The translations under genes were made by a program, and so were the position numbers. Positions 52,468 through 64,000 of a stretch of DNA of 64,000 bases are shown piece after piece. A model generated the notes under the pieces. It was given only the letters and a program-made list of their open reading frames with translations, searched no databases and had not been told where the DNA came from. The DNA comes from Drosophila persimilis. Taxonomy: Eukaryota; Arthropoda; Insecta; Diptera; Drosophilidae. The stretch is taken from assembly GCF_003286085.1 (NCBI RefSeq), contig NW_020825711.1, positions 34,533 through 98,532 of the forward strand, written 5' to 3'. Each line of letters opens with the position of its first letter. Position 1 is the stretch's first letter.

Positions 52468-55189
52468 TTAGAGTTGGCCAATAGTTTTGGCAAAACCCAA
52501 TCTCTTCAACCGCCTCAAAGGCCTGGCAGGTAGTAATCGTCTGGCGAGCATACTATGGTGTCTAATTGGCCTGTCACTGTATCTGCTGGTGTGCCTTCCA
52601 ATCTGCTCCTCTACTGTATGCAGATTCAAATCCCGATGTAGGGTGGAGCCGCGCACGTACCAAGGGCAGTTCGTTATTTGCCTCATGGCGCGATTCTGCA
52701 AGACCTGTATCCGTTTATAGTTCGATTTGGCAGCTATACCCCAAATCTGCACACCGTAGAGCCAGATCGGGGCTACACAGTGTACATAAACTGCTCTTTT
52801 GGCTCTCAGTGACATGGTGCTTCTTCTGTTAATCAGCCACCGCAATTGCTGCATTCTTTGCCCACATTTACGAGCCGTAGCTTTCAAGTGTGGACCAAAA
52901 GTAAGACGCTTATCAAGGGTGATACCGAGATACTTTGCTTGCTCTGGTTGGTCCAAAGTTACGCCTTCAAGCTTTATGGGTGGGGGTCTATGAGCGCTTT
53001 CAGGGTGAAGCATGGATTGGTGGTCTTCAGTGGGTTGACTTTTAAATTCCATCTTTTGCACCAAGCTGCCAAAGAGTAGAGGTACTCTTGGAGACCATCT
53101 GCTGCCTCAAGGCGGCACTTGGAGCTGTAGAGCAGTGCTATATCGTCCGCGTAGGTAGCAAGCAGAGCCTTACGGGGGGCCTCCATATGTTGCTCGCTTG
53201 GGGAGGGTAGATCTGCAGTATACATAGATAGAGTAAAGCAGCGGGCCAAGGACGCTGCCCTGTGGAACTCCAGCTCTCATTTGGCAAGGTGTTGAATGTG
53301 TGTTCCTGAACCTGACCATAAACTGACGTCCTTCCAAGTATGATCGTAGGACACCGTAGTATGGTGCTGGGAACAGTTTTTTTAATTTTGCTCAGTAGGC
53401 CGATATGCCAAACTCTATCGAAGGCTTGCTGCATATCAATAAAGACTGCATTGCAGTATTCTAGATCATCATAGGCCTGTAGGATGTGTCCTGCCAATCT
53501 GTGGACTTGCTCCACTGTGCCGTGTCCCTCCCGAAAGCCAAACTGGTGATCCGGCAAGATACCGCATTCCTTGATGATGCCACCAAGACGATTGGCAAGA
53601 AGCCTTTCCCAGACCTTCGATAAGGAAGACAAGAGACTTATTGGCCGATACGACTCAGGGTCGTCCTCCGGTTTTCCAGGCTTATGGATCATCAGGATTG
53701 TTGCTATCTTCCACTGCTTAGGGAAAAACTGCATCCTTAACATGGCGTTAAAATGAGCACTATGTAGAGTATCGCCCGAGTAGGCAATGCTTTCAGTGTG
53801 GAATTGCACACTCTGTCAATGCCAGGAGCCTTCTTCCTCGGTAGGGACTTGATGACTTCAACAATCTCCTCAGCCCTGGCTGGTTTAATGGGTAAGGCCA
53901 TTTGTAGAGGTGTTTGCAGACTATCTTTTGTCTCTTTGTACTGCGCCTCCGTGGCGAATTGGTAATGGGTGAACCTGTCCCCTAAATGATGTGCAAACGA
54001 ATTGGCCTGCTCTTCTTCGTTTCTAGCAAGTTCACCGTTGGGACACCGGATGGGAATCTGTCTGAACGGTTGTCTCTTAAGAGACTTAGTGGTCTTCCAA
54101 AGCGAATATCCAGCATCCACGGGTGTAATCCATGGAAGCAAGCTTTTGTTCAAAGAAGTTGCTTCGAAGTTCTCTCAGGGTGTTTCGAAGTTGCTTGGCA
54201 GCCCGGTTCCATAGAGTTCGGTCCCATGGGTCTTGAGATCGGATTGCGCGTCTTCGAAGTCTCCTTTTTTGTGACAAAAGCTCTCTGGCCTCTCTTGTAA
54301 GAACTATTCCATAGGCGGCGCTTGTCGGAGGATGCGAGGGCGTTGAGGCAGCAGCAGCCATGTGTATACTCTCTGTGATGTTGTCTACAGCCATCTCGAT
54401 ATCTTCCTCAGAGTTTAGCGAGACGTTCAGTTGAATCGACCTCTCCAAATGTTGCCTAAATGCGAGCAGATCAGTGTGCTTGGTGACTAGATGAGGGCTT
54501 GGATTTTCTATAATGCCATCTGTTTTAATGCTGATGACTAAGGCCAGATGGTCGGAGTCCAGATCCCAGCTCTGAATTATTGTTTGCTCGAGAATCCGGA
54601 ATACCATGATGTACTGCGAAGTCTATGCAGGACGGCGTGTGATTGAGTACATATGGGTACCTGGTTGGTGACCCAGTTGCAAGGATCTTAGCGCGTAGCA
54701 GAGATGGCTTCCGCTAGCTCTCGCCCCCTAGGGGAATTGTAAGTGTCTCCCCACAGCCAGTGTCGGGCATTCCAGTCACCACCAACCAATACCTTTGCCC
54801 GCAAGCACGGAGTGCATCGATGTAATGTCTTTCCCTCAATCCTGACTCTAGGAGGGCAGGTAAATGGCGCTGAACTCCACATCGCCCAGTCCTGTGGCTA
54901 CTTTTACTGCTGACATTTGCATGCTGCGTGTCTCAATGACCCTTTGTGGAAAATGACGAAGCGAAGTCTTAACTAAAACCGCAACTCCATCAACGCTATT
55001 ATTATTCCGCGATGGCTTGAAGGCTGGATAGAAGGCATATCCATGTATTTTAACAGCTGCCCCTCTTTTAATTTCTGATCTCCGTCAAAAGAAGATGTCA
55101 ACGCTATTCTTGTGCGCGAAGAGCTCAACCTCTTTTGCTTTTCGTGAAATGCCGTTAGCATTCCAGATGAGAACCTTTAGTGGGTTCAT
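52468..55189 (-). pseudogene. Jockey-type ORF2: endonuclease and RT (many frame changes)
   Basis: The ATG at 55189 opens with LKVLIWNANGISRKAKE, the family endonuclease start. A stop occurs about 37 codons on, and further endonuclease pieces lie at 54882-54688 (VLVGGDWNARHWLWG) and 54607-54086. RT follows: PRKKAPGIDRVCN (53850), SYRPISLLSSLSKVWERL (53640), VFIDMQQAFDRVW (53430), then frame changes, and YADDIALLYSS (53140). The last ORF (53064-52468) has the Jockey C-terminal YLGITLDKRLTFGPH and LRAKRAVYVHCVAPIWLYG blocks. It has no RNase H, as usual for the clade. Confidence 0.8.
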
Positions 55190-57060
55190 TGAGATGCTGA
55201 AACGTTCTTCTGGAGCTGAAGATTAGATCCAGCCCATTGCTTAATCGTGTTGGCCAATTCAAAAAACCATTTTTTTCGAGTTTTTCAAGGCGTTGATTGG
55301 CTTGACTATTATGCTGCTGCTGTTCTTGCTGCTGTTGCTGTAGCCACATAAGAAACTGCTGCTTGCTGCTGCTGTTGGAGCTGTTGTTGCCATTGTTGAA
55401 ATTATGTCTGCTGTTGTTGTAGCAGTGCCTGGACTTCATATGAATTCTGTTGCTGGTTATTCAATCCTTGTGGCTGATGCGCTGTAGACTATGAACACGA
55501 CGCTGAGCAGGTGTAGCAGGTATTGCATTTTGAATTACCATTTGCTACGGCAGCATAGGAGGCTCCTGTATTACTTCTAGTGCCTACCAAAGGTTGGTGC
55601 TGAACAATATTTCGCTGGTGCTGCTGTATTGTTGGTCCTATTAGCCCCATTTTTGTGACTAGACTGCAAGGAGGGAAACTGTTGCTGGTCTCCAGGAAAG
55701 TGTGGTAGAGTAAGCATATGCCACTTGATATTTAAGGGGACATGACCCGTCCTGTGCGTATTAATTGCCTTCTTTGCGGAGCCCATTGATCGGCGTAGAG
55801 AAACTCCTGATACCATTGGCATCCTTTATAACTGGCCATATGGCTTCCAGAGCAGTGAATGCAGGTTGGCTGTGCATCTAGGGCGTGTGCATTGTGAGGT
55901 TTGGGTGATTTTCACCGCATCTGGCACAGTTGTGATGCCCGGCGGCAGTATTTGGCTGTGTGGCCGAAATCCTGGCATCGACGACATTGAGCAATCTCTG
56001 TGGATTTTCGCATCCTTTCAATCCTTATTTTTTGGCGGCAAAGGGTCTTGACTTGGTAAATTTCGTTAATTTTTGCACAAGGCTTAATATTAATGAAAAA
56101 AATATTAAGTTTTTCGTCCTTGTTAGTCCTTGAGCTTGGATTATGGATGTGAAGGACCTCGAAGCCCAACATTTTAAATCCGGCGGTAATATCATTGTTT
56201 AGGGTGCTATGATGTAGGTCTCTTACAACAATTCTATGAGGCTTTTCAGTCTGCAATTGGTATGTGTGGCATCGAAACGATCCACAATTTCTCTATAGGT
56301 ATCACTGTCTTTGGGGAGGATTCTGACCGTTTCCCCCTGGTTAGCTTTGACGACAACGTTATTCAAATTTGCAACGTCCTTTATGACATCAAATAAGTCA
56401 TTTAAGTTGCTAATATTGACAACTATTTGCGGTTTTGGAGGGCCTTTAAGCTGATTACCAGAGCTCGCTGATTCACCTTGAAGACACTGGTCTGTATTAA
56501 CTGCTTCATAAAGGTGTTCATCCATTTGGTCATTTCCAGCGTCTGCATCTACATTCATCCGAACTTCCTCATTATTACTATCACTTGGGATGTTCGTGTC
56601 AAGAATGGCAAATCTGTTGTTGGTGTTGCCTTGGCTTGTAGTGGGGGACACGCCCAGGTCCCGGCCGCCGCCCTCGTTTAGATTTAGGATAGGATGACAA
56701 AGTCTGCTCGTTTTTTCTTTTGCCCGTTCTCCGTTTTTGAGCATCCAGAAGTCGTTCGGCAGCAGTGCGAAGTGTTTTTGCCTCAGTGTCGTCGGGGCAT
56801 GTGGATATGGAGTTTTCTTGGCAAAGCTTAGTGCAGGGCAGATACTGCTTATTGTAGCAGTTGCCATGGGTGTAGGTGGTGTTGTTGGTGGCACTAGTGA
56901 ATGTTACTGTTGTTGTGGTTTCTGTGCATGTAGAGCGTTCAGCCTCTGAACGGTACTCAGCACGAATCTCACAAGGTAATTTGCCTGATATTAGAAGCAT
57001 TCTCTCATGATCAGTCCGCTTATTTCCAAGCCGAGAGTCAGATGAACTATTCGCATTCAT
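55155..57060 (-). pseudogene. Jockey-type ORF1 (gag-like), broken
   Basis: The likely start is at 57060 (MNANSSS). A basic, Ser/Thr-rich N-terminus leads to a PRE_C2HC-like domain (IVVRDLHHSTLNNDI, 56250) and CCHC knuckles (CRRCQDFGHTAKYC, about 55990). The C-terminus is a Gln-rich tract encoded by CAG-like repeats (55300-55420). Frame changes occur near 56223, 55912 and 55577. ORF1 ends at 55155, overlapping the ORF2 start by 35 bp. Confidence 0.7.
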
Positions 57061-57344
57061 TATACCGTAGCTGATAAGCGAAGTTTTATTGCCCCTCTTG
57101 TGCGGCGTGCGCAGACTGAGGGGAATGTCTTGCCCGAAGGGCAGTGAATAAAGTTGTGTAAAAACGTTCACAAATGTGTTTTTTGTTTTTGTCCAATGCC
57201 GACACCGCACGAAGCAGCACCCGAATTTATGATGTATGCTATTTTTAGCACACAAGAGAATGCTCCGCTAAACCAGAATAAAGAAGAAAACAACTTTGCA
57301 CAAGCGCGACACAACCGATCTCTATGAAAGTTGATTCGAGACTT

Positions 57345-57969
57345 CACCAAACGAATATACCCGACGAAAACAGGGTAGCGCGTCACTTGGTGTTTGGTTT
57401 GGATCAAGCGCGCCAAAAAAGAACAACGATAAGCAACGGTGAGGAGCGAAAGCGAGACGAAAAAATTCACCGCTGCAGCTGCGTATTGGTATGCGTGCTT
57501 GGCCAACGACCCAACTTTACATATATTTGACACAACGAAAACGAGTAAGGGGAAAGGGGGGTGACAGCGATTGCAGTTAAAATGAGTTACATATATGTGT
57601 AGTTATTGCGTCCAACAGGGTTAGATGTACATATGTATATATTAATTAAGTATTAAATCTATGCTCAACTCTAACTACAGCATGCAATCTAGCTCTACTA
57701 TGTCATACGTATGTATGTGCCAAGAATTGAAAGCGAGGTGCAATTGTTTCAGCACAAGACAATAATTGCGAGTTTTTTAATCTTTTCGTCTTCACTCGAG
57801 CTTTCAATTTTTTGCACAAATACCTCTTGATAAGATTGGAAATTCCAGGTGCTGTAATCTCCTCTTCTGATGCTGGATGCTCCACTTGGATCTCCTTTGG
57901 TAGATGGTATATATATCTCCTTTGTATATAGCTGCAGACAGGGTATTGCACGACCGACGCGGTGATTTT
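57345..57969 (-). mobile_element. BEL/Pao leader, inverted copy (outer part)
   Basis: This is the reverse complement of about 12721-13242, extended by an insertion near 57610-57720. It begins with the second TSD copy of the Jockey-type LINE and ends at U8. Confidence 0.6.
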
Positions 57970-59096
57970 TATACCCGATACTCAAAATGAGTATTGGGGT
58001 ATATTAGATTTGTGGTAAAAGTGGATGTGTGTAACGTCCAGAAGGAATCGTTTCCGACCCCATAAATTATATGTATATATTCTTGATCAGCATCAATAGC
58101 CGAGTCGATTGAGCAATGTCTGTCTGTCGTCTGTCGTCCGTCCGTCCGTCCGTCCGTCCGTCCGTCTGTCCGTCCTTCAGCGCCCAATGCTCAAAGACTA
58201 TAAGAGCTAGAGCAACGATGTTTTGGATCCAGACTTCTGTGATATGTCACAGCTATAAAATTATTTCAAAACTTCGCCCCGCCCACTTTCGCCCCCACAA
58301 AGGACGAAAATCTGTGGCATCCACATTTTTCGACGATACGATAAAACCAAAAACGCAGAATCGTAGAGGATGACTATATGTTCTAGAGTGTAAAATCTCA
58401 ACCAGATCGTATAATTATTATAGCCAGAATCAAGAAAACAATTTCATTCTTTCTCGCTCTGTCTCTCTCTAACACACAGGTTTCATGGTCGGTTTTGCCA
58501 ATTGCAAAATATGAGTTCAAGGATCTCAGAACCTATAAGAGCTAGAGCAACCAAATTTGGTATCCACACTCCTGTGATATCGGACCTTGACCGTTTTATG
58601 TCAAAATTTAGCCACACCCCCTTCCGCCCCCGCAAAGGACGAAAATCTGGGGCATCCACAAATCTCAGAGACTATTAAGGCTAGAGTAACCAAATTTGGT
58701 ATCCGCACTTTTGTTAGATCTCACTATAAAACGTATATCTCAGAATTTCGCCCCACCCCCTTCCGCCCCCACAAAGGACGAGAATAAGTTGCATCCACAA
58801 TATTGCAGATTCGAGAAAACTAAAAACGCAGAATCATAGAGAATGACCATATCTATCAGATTGCTGAATCTGGATCAGATCAGATCATTTTTATAGCCAA
58901 AAGGAACAAATCAATTTGCACTGGCTACGCAGCGACCGACGTCACGCTCAGACTGATTTTCTGTCTCTCTCGCACGCACTCTTTGTCGTGTCGTTTAATA
59001 TTAGCGGCGTCTGCCGGAGGAGAGCCATACTGACTTAGTATCGGGTATAACTGTAGAGTTGTGGTGTCCGCAGCAACTCACAACGTTCCCCCTCGT
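57970..59096 (+). mobile_element. DINE-1-type unit U8
   Basis: The head is against the BEL leader (flank 'd') and the tail is joined to U9. A GTCY microsatellite lies at 58118-58175. The unit resembles U6. Confidence 0.8.
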
Positions 59097-60181
59097 TATA
59101 CCCGATACTCAAAATGAGTATTGGGGTATATTAGATTTGTGGTAAAAGTGGATGTGTGTAACGTCCAGAAGGAATCGTTTCCGACCCTATAAAGTATATA
59201 TATTCTTGATCAGCATCAATAGCCGAGTCGATTGAGCCCTGTCTGTCTGTCCGTCCGTCCGTCTGTCCGTCTGTCCGTCCCCTTCAGCGCCTAATGCTCA
59301 AAGACTATAAGAGCTAGAGCAACGATGTTCTGGATCCAGACTTCTGTGATATGTCACTGCTCCAAAAATATTTCAAAACTTTGCCCCGCCCACTTCCGCC
59401 CCCAAAGGGCGAAAATCTGTGGCATCCACAATTTCGACGATACGAGAAAACTAAAAACGCAGAATCGTAGAAGATGACTATATCTTCTAGAGTGTAAAAT
59501 CTCAACCAGATCGTATAATTATTATAGCCAGAATCAAGAAAACAATTTCATTCCTTCTCGCTCTGTCTCTCTCTCTAACACACAGGTTTCATGGTCGGTT
59601 TTGTTAATTGCAAAATATGAGTTCAAGGATCTCAGAACCCATAAGAGCCAGAGCAACCAAATTTGGTATCCACACTCCTGTGATATCGGACCTTATCCGT
59701 TTCGTGTCCAAATTTTGCCACACCCCCTTCCGCCCCGCAAAGGACGAAAATCTGGGGCAACCACAAATCTCAGAGACTATTAAGGCTAGAGTAACCAAAT
59801 TTGGTACACACTCCTTTAAGATGTCAGTATAAAACGTATATCTCATCCGCCCCCACAAAGGACGAAAATCTGTTGCATCCACAATATTGCAGATTCGAGA
59901 AAACTAAAAAACGCAGAATCATAGAGAATGACTATATCTATCCGGTTGCTGAATTTGGATCAGATCAGATAATTTTTGTAGCCAAAAGGAACAAATCAAT
60001 TTGCATTGGCTACGCAGCGCCCGACGTCACGCTCAGACTGATTTTCTGTCTCTCTCGCACGCATTCTTTGTCGTGTCGTTTAATATTAGCGGCGTCTGCC
60101 GGAGGAGAGCCATACTGACTTAGTATCGGGTATAACTGTAGAGTTGCGGTGTCCGCAGCAACTCACAACGTTCCCCCTCGT
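59097..60181 (+). mobile_element. DINE-1-type unit U9 (tandem to U8)
   Basis: It carries the same third-repeat deletion as U2 (TATCTCATCCGCCCCC at 59839). Its tail abuts spacer X. Confidence 0.8.
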
Positions 60182-60481
60182 TTTTCTTTTAAATTTATTA
60201 TATATATAAATAAATATAGCTAATACTGTAACAGATAACGAAGCAGGAGGCTAGGATCTGAAACGGTAGACGAGCAGATGGAGGATATGATCGAGATCCA
60301 TTGCTGCCGGTCTCATGGTTAGTCGGGTAGAGTGGGGGGTGGGGGGTAGGGAGAGATCGCGTCACGAGCTCGAGCATTAGGAGCAAAGACAATAAAAAAT
60401 AAGTTTCGTGTGCGGTTCAAGGTTCAGACGGAAGAAATTTACAGAGAAATGATAGTGTAGGTAGATGAGTCAGCGGAACTA
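60182..60481. repeat. Spacer X with the empty LOA site
   Basis: It matches 3302-3561. CAGCGGAACTA at 60471-60481 occurs once and runs straight into spacer F, so this copy never received the LOA-type insertion. No gene is seen. Confidence 0.85.
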
Positions 60482-62031
60482 ATTCGAGAGGGAGTTGCTT
60501 GCGGTGTCATTGCAACTCGGTGTGCCCACCCTTCCTTGATCGCACCGGTCCAAATAGGCTGAGTAATGGGTAACGATCCCTAAAATAAACGCTCTACTTC
60601 TGCTAGGTTACGTCATCTTGGCGCCACATGATCCTTAATAACGGCAACAATTAACGGGAATTCATTACAACAGTTTATTCATTAAACTTTTCTACAAGCT
60701 ATCATGGCTGCTAAGTGGTTATATATATAAAGGCTACTAAAGTAATAAGGAAAATATGTTCAAATAAGCTGCAATTAAGATTAATTATATATATAAAAAA
60801 TATCATGATGAAAGATCCTATTAGACTAGGGTCAACTAATTATAAAGAGTATATTCAGGAATAATGGTAATTACGTTACACAAATAGAAATATATTCGAA
60901 AGGTTTTCAGTTTAATTGTGTAACAAGTCAACGATATATTCTATACGTCAGTAGGGGATGGATTGGAGGGGTGTCGAGGTCACTGCCGGTGGGGATTCTC
61001 TGGTTCCGTGCTCATTCGGTAACTTGTGGGGAGGGTCGTTTGACCGCGTCTCGACTCATACTACATAAACTTTAAAATTTTAGAATCCCGTGACTCTACA
61101 GGGAGCTAACTCCGAAAACAACGATTTGCATATTCCGATCATAGCCGAAATGAAATGGCACAATCATACATAGGGCGTACTCGAAAGTACTAGGGGCTTT
61201 CGTCGGGGTGTTCCAAAAATATCGCGGGCGTGAGGTCTTGAGATGGAAGTCGACACACACAATTTTGTACCCACCCTTCCATGATTTCCAGTGGTGCGAA
61301 ATGTTCTGGAAATCCCTAATATTCTCACCCTACCCCCTTACGTCACCATGTCACCAGGAAATTAGAAGTCTACTCCATATTCATGGCTGACAAAATTCAA
61401 TATATTTCTTTGGACTTAATACTAGACAAGTGTTTCACTACCGGAAAGAATACAAGTCTTTAATTAACCAGTAGGCAAATCAAGGGAAAGAAATTAATGG
61501 AAATGGAAAAATATGAGGCTTAATCTCTAAAGGAGAAAAGAGAAAACGTTTTAGATATTTATAGAGGTATGTATATATAAACGAGAGCGTATATGAATAT
61601 AAATATATGATATTAGAAATAAGGAAATTAAATATGTATAAAGAAAAAACGAAAAATTAAAAAATTATAAAAAGCCGAGGGGTCATACCAGCGTACCGCC
61701 ATGGTGAGCCAAAACGCAATTTAATTAAAAATAAAAAAACATTTTATGGTTGTTGGTTTAAGGAGATTAAAAAAAATTTTCTTTTTTTTGTTGTTAGTGT
61801 ATTTGTCGGCTACGTTTCAATGCATTACAAAAATGCATGGAAAGCGAGCACTGCCAGCTTAAAGCAGAATTGGCAACGACGAGAACGAAAAGCTTCGAGC
61901 GTGGGAACGCAAGCGTTGCGCTCTCTTATCAGCAGCGGCTGGCCGCTGCGCATGCCTTTTACGATTTTACGAATTCAGGCGCAAAAGAGAACAAGGAAAT
62001 TGGGTCACTTACAGCTTCAATACAGTAAAAA
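60482..62031. repeat. Spacer F (long form, second copy)
   Basis: It matches 8871-10475 with small indels, including a short deletion near 61430. The G22 run of the first copy is here GGGGAGGG (61028). The 94-codon ORF of the first copy is frameshifted here. Confidence 0.75.
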
Positions 62032-63113
62032 ACGAGGGGGAACGTTGTGAGTTGCTGCGGACACCGCAACTCTACAGTTATACCCGATACTAAGTCAGTA
62101 TGGCTCTCCTCCGGCAGACGCCGCTAATATTAAACGACACGACAAAGAGTGCGTGCGAGAGAGACAGAAAATCAGTCTGAGCGTGACGTCGGGCGCTGCG
62201 TAGCCACTAAAAATTGATTTCTTGCTTTTGGCTACAAAAATGATCCGATCTGATCCAGATTCGGCAACCGGATAGATATGGTCATTGTCTATGATTCTGC
62301 GCTTTTAGTTTACTCGATTTTGCAATATTGTGGATGCAACAGATTTTCGTCCTTGTGTGGGCGGAAGGGGGTGGGGCGAAATTTTGAGATATACGTTTTA
62401 TAGTGAGATCTAACAAAAGTGCGGATACCAAATTTGGTTACTCTAGCCTTAATAGTCTCTGAGATTTATGAATATCCCCAGATCTGCATCCTTTGCGGGG
62501 GCGGAAGGGGGTGTGGCGAAATTTTGAAACAAACTCGTCTCGGTCCGATATTAGGAGTGTGGATACCAAATTTGGTTGCTCTAGCTTTTATAGTCTCTGA
62601 GATCTAGGCGCTAATGTTTACTCTATGCTACGTGTGTGTTAGAGAGAGACAGGGCGAGAAAAAATGAAAATTTTTCGTGATGCTGGCTATAATAATAATA
62701 CGATCCAATTCAGATCTGCAGTCTAAAAGATATGGTCATTCTCTACGATTCTGCGTTTTGGTTTTCTCGTATCTTTAAAATTGTGGATTGCCACAGATTT
62801 CGCCCTTTGTGGGGGCGGAAGTGGGCGGGGCAAAGTTTTGAAATACTTTTGTAGCAGTGACATCACAGAAGTCTGGATCCAGAACATCGTTGCTAGCTCT
62901 TATAGTCTTTGAGCATTAGGCGCTGAAGGGGACGGACAGACGGACAGACGGACGGACGGACAGACAGACAGGGCTCAATCGACTCGGCTATTGATGCTGA
63001 TCAAGAATATATATACTTTATAGGGTCGGAAACGATTCCTTCTGGACGTTACACACATCCACTTTTACCACAAATCTAATATACCCCAATACTCATTTTG
63101 AGTATCGGGTATA
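62032..63113 (-). mobile_element. DINE-1-type unit U10
   Basis: The reversed unit has its tail against F and its head joined to U11. It is more diverged than U3-U9, with many small indels. Confidence 0.75.
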
Positions 63114-64000
63114 ACGAGGGGGAACGTGTGAGTTGCTGCGGACACCACAACTCTACAGTTATACCCGATACTAAGTCAGTATGGCTCTCTCCGGCAGACG
63201 CCGCTAATATTAAACGACACGACAAAGAGTGCGTCCGAGAGAGACAGAAAATCAGTATGAGCGTGACGTCGGTCGCTGCGTAGCCAGTGCAAATTGATTT
63301 GTTCCTTTTGGCTATAAAAATGATCTGATCTGATCCAGATTCAGCAATTGATAGATATGGTCATTCTCTATGATTCTGCGTTTTAGTTTTCGAATCTGCA
63401 ATATTGTGGATGCAACTTATTCTCGTCCTTTGTGGGGGCGGAAGGGGGGGGGCCGAAATTCTGAGATATACGTTTATAGTGAGATCTAACAAAAGTGCGG
63501 ATACCAAATTTGGTTACTCTAGCCTTAATAGTCTCTGAGATTTGTGGATGCCCCAGATTTTCGTCCTTTGCGGGGGCGGAAGGGGGTGGCTAAATTTTGA
63601 CATAAAACGGTCAAGGGTCCGATATCACAGGAGTGTGGATACCAAATTTGGTCTAGCTCTTATAGGTTCTGAGATCCTTGAACTCATATTTTGCAATTGG
63701 CAAAACCGACATGAAACCTGTGTGTTAGAGAGAGACAGAGCGAGAAAGAATGAAATTGTTTTCTCTGATTCTGGCTATAATAATTATACGATCTGGTGAG
63801 ATTTACTCTAGAACATATAGTCATCCTCTACGATTCTGCGTTTTTGGTTTATCGTATCGTCGAAAAATGTGGATTGCCACAGATTTTCGTCCTTTGTGGG
63901 GGCGGAAGGTGGGCGGGGCGAAGTTTTGAAAATAATTTTATAGCAGTGACATATCACAGAAGTCTGGATCCAAAACATCGTTGTTTCTAGCTCTTAGTAT
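63114..64000 (-). mobile_element. DINE-1-type unit U11 (cut by window end)
   Basis: It is tandem to U10 and leaves the window before its head. It has frequent single-base losses in homopolymers (GGAAGGGGGGGGGCC at 63440), more than in other units. Confidence 0.75.

Larger units (their letters stand above)
52273..57344 (-). mobile_element. Jockey-clade non-LTR retrotransposon, decayed
   Basis: The 5,072-bp element runs 5' at 57344 to 3' at 52273, ends in a poly(A) tail (25 T on the plus strand, 52272-52296) and has a 12-bp TSD. ORF1 has zinc knuckles; ORF2 has endonuclease and RT without RNase H. Many frameshifts and stops indicate a dead copy. Confidence 0.85.

Overview
The window is eukaryotic, repeat-dense Drosophila DNA. 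The signs are 64-nt GT-AG introns, TATA+Inr core promoters, DINE-1/mini-me-type Helitron units with GTCY microsatellites, BEL/Pao, LOA-type and Jockey-type retroelements, and pseudogene copies of insect S-Lap and TBC1D13-type genes. The DINE-1 units resemble, from memory, those of the obscura group; I could not check this. Nesting of elements in elements, duplicated segments and broken copies suggest heterochromatin or a piRNA-cluster-like locus rather than a genic region.

Layout: 1-1078 is the 3' end of a roo-like BEL/Pao element (env tail + LTR) and its flank. 1079-3301 holds two tandem DINE-1 units (U1, U2). 3302-10475 is a duplicated spacer interrupted by a 5.3-kb LOA-type LINE (3562-8859, 11-bp TSD). 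10476-17298 alternates inverted DINE-1 units (U3, U4, U5), spacer F and truncated BEL 5'/gag copies. 17299-33964 is a complete 16.7-kb Polinton/Maverick with a 6-bp TSD, inserted inside the gag zinc-knuckle region of a BEL element whose pol continues at 33971-38107. 39443-42420 carries two convergent, intron-containing host pseudogenes. 42884-48136 is a second BEL/Pao element (dead pol, open env, 5-bp TSD). 48347-52260 is an inverted copy of the DINE/F/gag composite. 52273-57344 is a decayed Jockey-type LINE with a 12-bp TSD in a BEL leader. 57970-64000 is another DINE/spacer/DINE composite, and it contains the empty site of the LOA insertion.

The Polinton is the outstanding object. It has 1.83-kb terminal inverted repeats, a protein-primed family-B DNA polymerase (open once a 64-nt intron is removed), a chromodomain integrase, an FtsK/HerA-type packaging ATPase, an adenain-like protease, major and minor capsid proteins and several small proteins. 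Every gene I could define is open. Taken together these would suffice, on family knowledge, for a self-synthesising, virion-forming element. Unusual parts are a fold-back substructure inside each TIR, a strongly acidic protein encoded in both TIRs, a 46-aa CCHC protein, a gene whose start codon alone forms exon 1, and a single TATA box shared by two divergent genes.

The DINE-1 arrays behave as recombination hubs. Two head flanks and two tail flanks occur in all four combinations, and one unit (U5) is a chimera of two others.
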